A DNA stretch of 46,621 nucleotides. Source: Sphingomonadaceae bacterium. Lineage in GTDB: Bacteria; Pseudomonadota; Alphaproteobacteria; Sphingomonadales; Sphingomonadaceae. Under the pieces are notes generated by a model, which was not told the DNA's origin, ran no database searches, and worked only from the letters and a program-made list of their open reading frames with translations. Below, piece after piece: positions 18,947 through 26,187 of the stretch. The stretch spans positions 1-46,621 of the forward strand of contig JANYGB010000006.1 of the NCBI GenBank assembly GCA_025359445.1, in the 5' to 3' direction. Numbering within the stretch: position 1 is the first letter of the stretch; each line of letters begins with the position of its first letter. A program made the position numbers and the translations under genes.

Positions 18947-20308
18947 TCAGGCGGCGGCAACCCTCGATTTGAGCCAGTATCCGATCACGAAGCCGGCGGT
19001 GACCAGCACGCTGGCCCACAGTTCAACCCGGTGGCCCGGCGATAGGGCCATGAGGACCAGCACGCCGATCATTCCGGCCATCGCTGCCAACGTGCCGTAG
19101 GGGTGAAACCACATCCGCAGCTTCAAGGCTTCGGGCTCCTCCGCTTCGAACCTGTCGCGCAAGCTCAGCTGGGCCCAGGCGATCAGCAAGTAGATGAACA
19201 GCATGATCGCGCCCGAAGAATTAACCAGGAAGTTGAATACCATGTCGGGCGAAAGCACCGATGCCGCGAGCGCGCCATAGCTGAACAGGCTGGCGATAAG
19301 GATCGCCCGCGCCGGCACACGCGCTTGGCTGAGCTTTACGCAGGCGTTGGGTGCATCGCCGTTCTGGGCGAGGCCGAACATCGCGCGGCTGGTGATGTAG
19401 ATGCCCGAATTGAGGCACGACAGCACCGCGACCAGAACGATAGAATTCATCACCAGATCGGCCGCCGGATAGCCCATCACGCGCAATGCGTGAGCGAAAG
19501 GCGAGACCCCCACGACGATCTGGTCCCACGGCACGACCGAAACGATCATCAGGATCGAGAGCACGAAGAACACGAGGATCCGCGCCGACACCGAAATGGT
19601 CATGCGCGCGATGACTTGTGCGCCAGCTTCGGATTCCGCTGCCGCCAGCGTGGCGATCTCGGCCCCGCAGAGCGAGAAGATCGTGGTTGCCACCCCGGCA
19701 AAGATCGCAGTGATCCCAGCCGGAGCAAAGCCGCCGTGGCTGGTCAGGTTGGCAAAGGTCGAGCCGCTGGGCGAAGTGATCCCGAATGCATAGGCCGCCG
19801 CGATTACGATGAAAGCGATTATCGCGGCGACTTTGGTCGAGGCGAACCAGAACTCGAATTCCCCATAAGATCGCGCCGACAGCAGGTTTACTGCGGTCAG
19901 CATCGCCATCAAGGCAACGCCGATCTGCCAGACTTCGAATTGGGGGAACCAACTGTTGATGATCTTGGCCCCGGCAATCGCTTCAATCGCGATCACCACG
20001 ACCCAGAAATACCAGTAGAGCCAGCCGACCAGGAAACCGGCCCAGTTGCCGATTCCCTCGCGGGCAAAATCGGGGAAGGTTTGCATCCCCGGCAAGGCCA
20101 TCGCCATTTCGGAGATCATCCGCATGACCAGCAGCACCAGAAACCCGGCGAGGGCATAGCTGACCACCGCTGCAGGCCCAATCGTGCTGATCGCGGTGGA
20201 CGAACCGACGAACAGTCCGGCCCCGATTATCCCCCCGAAGGTGATCATCGAAACGTGCCGCGATTTGAGCGAGCGGCTGAGCTGGTCGGCTGGGCGGTCT
20301 TCGTCCAT
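18947..20308 (-). CDS. Amino-acid permease, APC superfamily (AAT/GABA-permease-like)
   Basis: 453 residues, about 12 membrane spans. The N-terminal SRHVSMITFGGIIGAGLFVGS motif is the conserved first span of the amino-acid transporter (AAT) family (GabP, AroP, ProY). It is a proton-coupled inner-membrane importer. I took ATG 20308 because an AGGA site lies just upstream and the family motif begins about 20 residues later. A longer open frame reaches 20560 but lacks family similarity and crosses the divergent promoter region. With the aminotransferase it forms an uptake-plus-transamination pair. It diverges from the long demethylation operon. Confidence 0.92.
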   Translation of the reverse strand: MDEDRPADQLSRSLKSRHVSMITFGGIIGAGLFVGSSTAISTIGPAAVVSYALAGFLVLLVMRMISEMAMALPGMQTFPDFAREGIGNWAGFLVGWLYWYFWVVVIAIEAIAGAKIINSWFPQFEVWQIGVALMAMLTAVNLLSARSYGEFEFWFASTKVAAIIAFIVIAAAYAFGITSPSGSTFANLTSHGGFAPAGITAIFAGVATTIFSLCGAEIATLAAAESEAGAQVIARMTISVSARILVFFVLSILMIVSVVPWDQIVVGVSPFAHALRVMGYPAADLVMNSIVLVAVLSCLNSGIYITSRAMFGLAQNGDAPNACVKLSQARVPARAILIASLFSYGALAASVLSPDMVFNFLVNSSGAIMLFIYLLIAWAQLSLRDRFEAEEPEALKLRMWFHPYGTLAAMAGMIGVLVLMALSPGHRVELWASVLVTAGFVIGYWLKSRVAAA

Positions 20309-20544
20309 CGGTCCTGAGATGCTGGCCAAGAAATTCCCCGGTCTTTTACTGGCGGCGGCCGCCCAGGGCCAATCATGCCCGAATTTTGCGGGAGCGCCAC
20401 GCACAAATGTATTTCCAATTGGCGATGAGCTAATTCTAGATATTAGAATGGAGGATGTTAGGCCTTGTCTGGGTCTTGGCAGTTGTCGCTTCGCTCGAAT
20501 GGCTGACATAGCGAAGCTTGATCGAGAGTAATCGGGTGGGCCAC
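20309..20544. promoter_or_regulatory. Divergent control region between permease and second demethylation operon
   Basis: A 236-base intergenic stretch between divergent genes. The centre turns AT-rich (20410-20460) and holds the dyad listed separately at 20430-20449. A short ribosome site, GGTGGG (20535-20540), precedes the ATG at 20545. No definite -35/-10 pair was fixed on either strand. Confidence 0.45.
20430..20449. promoter_or_regulatory. Candidate LysR operator: overlapping dyads
   Basis: CTAAT-N7-ATTAG (20430-20446) is a perfect 17-base interrupted palindrome, the size and spacing of a LysR box (T-N11-A). Overlapping it is ATTCTA-N5-TAGAAT (20433-20449). CTAAT is the half-site reported for E. 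coli GcvA, and GcvA-type regulators are encoded at 8685 and 46582. The assignment to a particular regulator is inference. Confidence 0.5.
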
Positions 20545-23067
20545 ATGAAAACGACGGCAAGGGCAGTGGTGATCGGCGGGGGCGTGGTTGGCGTCAGCAC
20601 GCTGTACCACTTGGCCAAGTTGGGCTGGAGCGACGCCGTCCTGCTCGAACGCAAAGAGCTGACCTCGGGCTCGACTTGGCATGCCGCGGGCCTGCTGCCA
20701 TTGTTCAACCTCAGTTATTCAGTGGGTAAGCTGCACCAATACTCGGTCGGCCTGTACCCCAGCCTCGAGGCTGAAACAGGGCTGAGCGTGGGCTTTTCGC
20801 GCGTTTCGAATATTCGTCTGGCAACCAGCCAGGACCGCCTCGACGAATACCACTACTACGCGGGAGTGGCCAAGACGATCGGGGTTGAAGTCAATTTCCT
20901 GACCGCTGCCGAGGTCAAGGAGATCTGGCCGCTGTGCAACACCGAAGCGATCATCGGCGCGATCCAGCACCCTGAAGACGGCTACATCCAGCCTGCCGAT
21001 CTGACCCAGGCGCTCGCCAAAGGGGCACGCCAGCGCGGCGCGACGATCTATCGCAATACCGGGGTGACCGGCATAACTCAGCTGCAGTCGGGCGAATGGC
21101 TGGTTTCGACCGAGTCTAATGGTGTTCTGGGCGAGATTACTTGCGAGCATGTTATTTCCTGCTCGGGCAATTTTGCCCGGCAAACCGGGGCGATGGTGGG
21201 ACTCGACGTCCCGGTGATCCCGGTCGAACATCAGTATATCGTCACCGAACAGCATCCCGCGATCATGGAGCGAAAGCGCCAGGGCCTGCCCGAGATGGGC
21301 GTGCTGCGCGAAGCGGACGCCAGCTATTATATGCGCGAGGAAGCCGGCGGGCTGCTGCTGGGCCCTTATGAAACCGGCGCGCCGACATGTTATGTCGATG
21401 GCCCTGCGGCCAATAGCGAGTACGAGCTGTTTCCCGACGCGCTTGAACGGCTTGAACCTTACATACTCGCGGCGATGGAGCGCGTTCCGGCCTTTGGCGA
21501 GGTTGGCATCAAGCGGGTCTATAATGGCGCAATCGCTTATACGCCCGATGGCTCACCGATTGTCGGCCCGGCCTGGGGCCTCAAAAACTTCTGGCTCAAC
21601 GAGGGTCACAGTTTTGGGGTCACCGCAGCCGGCGGCGCAGGGTGGCAATTGGCGCACTGGATCGTCGATGGCGAGCCGACCATCGATATGATGGGCGTCG
21701 ATCCGCGCCGCTTTGGTGATTACGCCGGGCGCGGCTACCTGATCGAAAAGAACGAGGAAGCCTACGCCAAGGTCTTCACCGTGCACTATCCCGACGAGGA
21801 GCGCGAGGCAGGGCGGGCGCTGCGCCGCACGCCGTGTTACGACCGGATGAAGGATCTGGGCGCGGTGTTCGGTTCGGTGTTCGGGTGGGAACGTCCCAAC
21901 TGGTTTGCGCCGCCGGGCTATGCTTTGGCCGAGGCCGACCTTGCCCGCGCCGACGTGTTGCTCAACCACAATCATCCAGTGACCGGCGGCAGCGAGCCGA
22001 TCCGCGAGAAATGGTCGTTCCGCCGCTCCAACTATTTCGAGCACGTCGGCAATGAATGCCGCCACGTTCACGAGAAGGTCGGTCTTCAGGACATGAGCGC
22101 CTTCGCCAAGTGCGAAATCTCCGGTTCCGGCGCCGAGGCCTGGCTGGGCGGCCTGCTGACCAATGCGGTGCCCAAGAAGCTGGGCCGCGTCTCGCTCTCA
22201 TACCTGCTGACCGCAAAAGGCGGCGTGCGCGCCGAATTCACCGTCTACAAGATCGCGCCGCAACGCTATTATCTGGTGTCGGCGGGCGCGTATGAACGGC
22301 ACGATCATGACTATCTGCGCAAGGCCCTGCCGCGTGATGGTACGGTGACGATGGAGCGTTTGACCACCGCGATGGGCGTGCTGGTTCTGGCGGGACCGCG
22401 TAGCCGCGAAGTGCTGGCCAAGCTGACCGACGCAGACCTATCGAACGAAGCGTTTCCTTGGCTGACCGGGCAAAGGATCAGTCTTGGCGCCGCGCAAGTC
22501 GATGCCCTTCGGGTCAATTTCATCGGCGAGCTCGGTTGGGAAATTCATCACCCGATCGAACTGCAGAACTACATTTTCGATAAATTGATGGAAGCCGGAG
22601 CGGAATTCGAGATCAGGCCGTTCGGGATCCGCGCGATGACCGCAATGGCGCTGGAAAAGAGCTACAAGCTGATCCCGCGCGAGCTTTCGATCGAGTATTC
22701 GGCGCACGAAAGCGGGCTTGATCGATTCATCAGCCTCAAGAAGCCGGGCTTCTTCGGCAAGGACGCCTTGCTCGCCTGGCGCGACACGGGCCTGGCTAAC
22801 CGGCTGGTGACGCTGGAAGTCCACGGGGTGACCGACGCCGACGCGCGCGGCTCCGAGGCGATTTATCAGGGCGATGCGCTGGTCGGGCGGGTGACTTCGG
22901 GCGGCTATGGCTGGCGCTGCGGCAAGAGCCTGGCATTGGCGATGGTGGTGCCCGCATTGGGGGAACCAGGCACGCAGCTCGAAGTGGTCATCCTCGGCGA
23001 GCGCCGTAAGGCCACGGTCATCGCCGATTCGCCGTTCGACCCTGACAACATTGCCTTGAGGAGCTAG
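20545..23067 (+). CDS. Dimethylglycine/sarcosine dehydrogenase-like flavoprotein (DAO + GcvT), copy C
   Basis: 840 residues. The FAD domain starts VVIGGGVVGVSTLYHLAKLGW, with covalent-FAD His46 in GSTWHAAG. The C-terminal GcvT folate domain has IGELGWEIH. It is the longest of the three DMGDH-like proteins because of an extra segment at roughly 460-490 (ALAEADLARADVLLNHNHPV). In place of the canonical WGHDIT it has LIPRELSIEYSAHE, so it is divergent and may act on a bulkier N-methyl amine. I chose ATG 20545 over an upstream TTG for its ribosome site. It heads the long operon and is followed after four bases by a Rieske gene, repeating in reversed order the pairing seen at 10810-16924. Confidence 0.9.
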   Translation: MKTTARAVVIGGGVVGVSTLYHLAKLGWSDAVLLERKELTSGSTWHAAGLLPLFNLSYSVGKLHQYSVGLYPSLEAETGLSVGFSRVSNIRLATSQDRLDEYHYYAGVAKTIGVEVNFLTAAEVKEIWPLCNTEAIIGAIQHPEDGYIQPADLTQALAKGARQRGATIYRNTGVTGITQLQSGEWLVSTESNGVLGEITCEHVISCSGNFARQTGAMVGLDVPVIPVEHQYIVTEQHPAIMERKRQGLPEMGVLREADASYYMREEAGGLLLGPYETGAPTCYVDGPAANSEYELFPDALERLEPYILAAMERVPAFGEVGIKRVYNGAIAYTPDGSPIVGPAWGLKNFWLNEGHSFGVTAAGGAGWQLAHWIVDGEPTIDMMGVDPRRFGDYAGRGYLIEKNEEAYAKVFTVHYPDEEREAGRALRRTPCYDRMKDLGAVFGSVFGWERPNWFAPPGYALAEADLARADVLLNHNHPVTGGSEPIREKWSFRRSNYFEHVGNECRHVHEKVGLQDMSAFAKCEISGSGAEAWLGGLLTNAVPKKLGRVSLSYLLTAKGGVRAEFTVYKIAPQRYYLVSAGAYERHDHDYLRKALPRDGTVTMERLTTAMGVLVLAGPRSREVLAKLTDADLSNEAFPWLTGQRISLGAAQVDALRVNFIGELGWEIHHPIELQNYIFDKLMEAGAEFEIRPFGIRAMTAMALEKSYKLIPRELSIEYSAHESGLDRFISLKKPGFFGKDALLAWRDTGLANRLVTLEVHGVTDADARGSEAIYQGDALVGRVTSGGYGWRCGKSLALAMVVPALGEPGTQLEVVILGERRKATVIADSPFDPDNIALRS

Positions 23068-23071
23068 GCGC

Positions 23072-24322
23072 ATGTCTCGCTACGAACCCATTGCCCAGCT
23101 GCTGCAGAAGGATCGCCCCGGGCATACCCTGCCGCGCGAGCTTTATGTCAGCGATGCGGCGTTCGAGTTCGACGCGCAGGTCATGCTCAAATCGGTCTGG
23201 CTTTATGCCTGCACGGTCGCTCACGTGAAGTACCCGGGCGATTACTTCGTGTTCGAACTTGCCAGCAATTCGATCATCATCGTGCGCGGGCGCGATAATC
23301 AGGTGCGGGCATTCTGGAATTCGTGCCGGCACCGCGGCTCGCGCATTTGCGAGCAGCAGCGCGGCCGCGCAGCGCGGCTGACATGCCCGTATCACCAGTG
23401 GACCTACGGGCTCGACGGGGCGTTGCTGGCGGCGCGGAGCATGGCCGAGGACTTCGACAAGCAGGACCACGGCCTGACCCCGGTCGCGCTGGAGAATATC
23501 GGCGGGCTGATTTTCATCTGCATGGCTGACGAACCGCCGCCAATTGACCGGGTCAAGGCTGACATCGCCGATCAGATCGCGGTTTACGATCTCGGGAAAT
23601 GCAAGGTCGCGGTGCAGGACGACCTGATCGAGCACGCCAACTGGAAGCTGGTGATGGAAAACAATCGCGAGTGCTATCATTGCGATGCCGGACATCCTGA
23701 ACTGGTCAGCGTGCTCGGCACCTATGGCTTTGGCAAGGGCCTGCCCGAAGATGGCGAAGGCGACGTGGTCGATGACAGTGCTTATGACGCCATGGTCGCG
23801 GCCAAGCGGGACGACTGGAAAGGCCTGGGGATCGATCGTGACCTGATCGAATTTCCCGGCGGCTGGTGGCACCGGGTGGCGCGCCTGCCGCTGGCAAATG
23901 GTGCGGTGACCCAGTCGATCGATGGGAAGCTCGCGTGCAACAAGCTGATCGGCCCCTTCACCGAACCGGAGGGTTCCAGCCTGTCGGTCTGGACCCAGCC
24001 GAACAGCTGGCACCATTTCTGTTGCGACCATGTTGTGACCTTTTCGCTTACCCCGTTGTCGGCCGGCCAGACCCTGCTGCGGACCAGCTGGCTGGTCCAT
24101 GAGGACGCGGTCGAAGGGGTGGACTATGACCCCGACCACCTCGCCGCGCTGTGGCGCGCGACCAACAACCAGGATGGCCGCTTTTCGCAGCTCAACCACC
24201 TCGGGATTTCAAACCAAGGCTACCGTCAGGGGCCTTATGCAGTCGAAGAGAAGCTGGTTGAGGCGTTCAAGGATTTCTACGTTGAGCGCGCCAAGGCAGC
24301 TTTGGAGAATTCCGCGCAATGA
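23072..24322 (+). CDS. Rieske non-heme iron oxygenase, Glu-bridged quaternary-amine type, copy 2
   Basis: 416 residues with Rieske ligands Cys85, His87, Cys105 and His108, and an iron site ENNRECYHCDAGH with bridging Glu200 and ligands His203/His208. All metal-site numbers coincide with those of the third copy at 45213, so these two are closer to each other than to copy 1. The likely reaction is oxidative removal of a methyl or side chain from a quaternary amine. A strong GAGGAG site (23058-23063) precedes the start by eight bases. The stop overlaps the cupin start as ATGA. No reductase is present in the operon. Confidence 0.9.
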   Translation: MSRYEPIAQLLQKDRPGHTLPRELYVSDAAFEFDAQVMLKSVWLYACTVAHVKYPGDYFVFELASNSIIIVRGRDNQVRAFWNSCRHRGSRICEQQRGRAARLTCPYHQWTYGLDGALLAARSMAEDFDKQDHGLTPVALENIGGLIFICMADEPPPIDRVKADIADQIAVYDLGKCKVAVQDDLIEHANWKLVMENNRECYHCDAGHPELVSVLGTYGFGKGLPEDGEGDVVDDSAYDAMVAAKRDDWKGLGIDRDLIEFPGGWWHRVARLPLANGAVTQSIDGKLACNKLIGPFTEPEGSSLSVWTQPNSWHHFCCDHVVTFSLTPLSAGQTLLRTSWLVHEDAVEGVDYDPDHLAALWRATNNQDGRFSQLNHLGISNQGYRQGPYAVEEKLVEAFKDFYVERAKAALENSAQ

Positions 24323-24663
24323 GCGAAGGTCAAACTCTGCCGTCAGAAGGCTCGAAGAAAATCGAGGCCGGCAACTGGGCAGCGGGTGAACGGGCGGGCG
24401 AGAGCGTTCGTCCGCTAATCGATGACCCTGCGGGCTACCGCACCATGCTACTGCAGGTTGCACCGGGCCCGCTGGGCGTGACGCACGCGCACGATACGAT
24501 CGAGCAGATCTATGTGCTGGAAGGCGATTTCTTTGACGACGAAGCGAGTTACGGGTCGGGCGATTTTGTGGTGCGGATGCCCGGCACGCAGCACCGCGCG
24601 GGCAGCCGGGGCGGTTGCACGATGATGGTCTTCTACGCTCCGCTGGCGGACAGCGCGGCATGA
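24319..24663 (+). CDS. Small cupin-domain protein
   Basis: 114 residues. A single cupin barrel with metal-ligand pattern His-x-His in [17 protein letters not shown], the matching Glu, and a later His in PGTQHRAGS. Stand-alone cupins of this kind bind a metal and act as dioxygenases, isomerases or sensors. Which one this is cannot be told. It is coupled at both ends by ATGA overlaps to the Rieske gene and soxB. It is thus made in step with the demethylation enzymes and may handle an intermediate or formaldehyde-related product. Confidence 0.85.
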   Translation: MSEGQTLPSEGSKKIEAGNWAAGERAGESVRPLIDDPAGYRTMLLQVAPGPLGVTHAHDTIEQIYVLEGDFFDDEASYGSGDFVVRMPGTQHRAGSRGGCTMMVFYAPLADSAA

Positions 24664-25913
24664 CCCGGTTCAGTGCCTTCAGCCTGTTTGCCAAAGCATT
24701 TGGCGGGCATCAGTCGTGGCCCGAACAATGGCCCGACGCGAGCCCCAAGCCAGCCTATGACGCGATCATCGTCGGCGCAGGCGGGCACGGGCTCGGCGCG
24801 GCCTATTACCTTGCGAAAAAGTACGGCATTACCAATGTCGCGGTGATCGAAAAGGGCTGGCTGGGCGGCGGCAACACCGGGCGTAACACCACCATAATCC
24901 GTTCGAATTATCTCTACGATGAAAGCGCGAACCTCTACGATCACGCGCTCAAGCTGTGGGATGGGCTGAGCCAGGAGCTCAACTACAACACGATGTATTC
25001 CAAGCGCGGGGTGATGATGCTCGCGCACAACGTCCACGATGTGCAGAGCTTCAAGCGCCACATCCACGCCAACCGCCTGAACGGTGTCGACAACGAATGG
25101 CTCAGCGCCGAGCAGGCCAAGGAATATTGCCCGCCGCTCAGCATTTCGCCCTCTGCACGCTACCCGGTTCTGGGCGCAGCGCTGCAGCGGCGCGGCGGAA
25201 CCGCGCGGCACGATACGGTCGCCTGGGGCTATGCCCGCGCGGCGGCGGCGCTGGGGGTCGATATCATTCAGAACTGCGCCGTTACCGGCATCCGCCGCGG
25301 CGGCGATGGCGCGGTGCTCGGGGTGGAAACTGAGCGCGGGTTCATTGCCTCGAAACGTGTCGGCGTATCTGCGGCCGGCCACAGCTCGGTCATCATGCAG
25401 ATGGCGGGGCTCGATTTTCCGCTCGAAAGCTATCCGCTGCAGGCGCTGGTCTCGGAACCGGTCAAGCCGGTGTTTCCCTGCGTGGTCATGTCCAACACCG
25501 TTCACGCTTACATGAGCCAGTCGGACAAGGGCGAGCTCGTGATCGGCGCGGGGACGGATCAATATGTCAGCTATTCGCAACGCGGCGCACTGCATATCGT
25601 CGAGCATACGCTGGCCGCGATTTGCGAGATTTTCCCGATTTTTCGGCGGATGCGGATGCTGCGGACGTGGGGCGGAATCGTCGATGTTACCCCCGATCGC
25701 TCACCGATCCTCGGCAAGACCCCGGTGCCGGGTCTTTACGTCAATTGCGGCTGGGGCACCGGCGGGTTCAAGGCGACGCCCGGCGCTGCCGACCTGCTCG
25801 CTTATACCATGGCCAAGGACGAACCGCATCCGATCAACGCGCCGTACAACCTCGACCGGTTCCGCACCGGCCGCCTGATCGACGAAGCCGCTGCGGCGGC
25901 GGTGGCGCACTGA
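24660..25913 (+). CDS. soxB: Sarcosine oxidase beta subunit, set 1
   Basis: 417 residues, the usual size of heterotetrameric sarcosine oxidase beta. It has the FAD motif [18 protein letters not shown] and the [13 protein letters not shown] segment. [16 protein letters not shown] contains His184, equivalent to the His that holds covalent FMN in characterised SoxB. This subunit carries the amine-oxidising FAD site and shares the FMN with the alpha subunit. I chose ATG 24660 because it overlaps the cupin stop and gives the family N-terminus (TRFSAFSLF). The rest of the complex follows at once in the order D-A-G. The real substrate could be sarcosine or a larger N-methyl amino acid. Confidence 0.95.
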   Translation: MTRFSAFSLFAKAFGGHQSWPEQWPDASPKPAYDAIIVGAGGHGLGAAYYLAKKYGITNVAVIEKGWLGGGNTGRNTTIIRSNYLYDESANLYDHALKLWDGLSQELNYNTMYSKRGVMMLAHNVHDVQSFKRHIHANRLNGVDNEWLSAEQAKEYCPPLSISPSARYPVLGAALQRRGGTARHDTVAWGYARAAAALGVDIIQNCAVTGIRRGGDGAVLGVETERGFIASKRVGVSAAGHSSVIMQMAGLDFPLESYPLQALVSEPVKPVFPCVVMSNTVHAYMSQSDKGELVIGAGTDQYVSYSQRGALHIVEHTLAAICEIFPIFRRMRMLRTWGGIVDVTPDRSPILGKTPVPGLYVNCGWGTGGFKATPGAADLLAYTMAKDEPHPINAPYNLDRFRTGRLIDEAAAAAVAH

Positions 25914-25914
25914 G

Positions 25915-26187
25915 ATGTTGCTGGTCCACTGCCCCTATTGCGAAGAGAAACGTGCCGAAATCGAATTCGCCTATGCCGGTGAAGCGCATATCGCACGTCC
26001 GCTGGACCCTGCGGCGATGAGCGACGAAGACTGGGCGCGCTATTTGTTCATCCGGTCCAACCCGCGCGGCCGCCATCATGAGCGCTGGCGGCATATCCAC
26101 GGCTGCGGACGCTTTTTCAACGCGGTACGCGATACCGTTACCGACAAGTTTGAAGTGACCTACAAGGCCGGGGAACCGCGCCGATGA
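25915..26187 (+). CDS. soxD: Sarcosine oxidase delta subunit, set 1
   Basis: 90 residues, typical of SoxD. The zinc ligands are visible as Cys6 and Cys9 (CPYC), His60 and Cys64 (WRHIHGC). SoxD is the small zinc subunit that sits on the heterotetramer. It also has the SNPRGRHHERW stretch usual in this family. It starts one base after the soxB stop and overlaps soxA by four bases. Confidence 0.95.
   Translation: MLLVHCPYCEEKRAEIEFAYAGEAHIARPLDPAAMSDEDWARYLFIRSNPRGRHHERWRHIHGCGRFFNAVRDTVTDKFEVTYKAGEPRR

Noticed and set aside
20309..20560. Longer N-terminus for the amino-acid permease (start at 20560)
   Set aside because: The extra 84 residues cross the divergent promoter region and overlap the start of the flavoprotein gene. 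The internal ATG at 20308 has a ribosome site and gives the family N-terminus.
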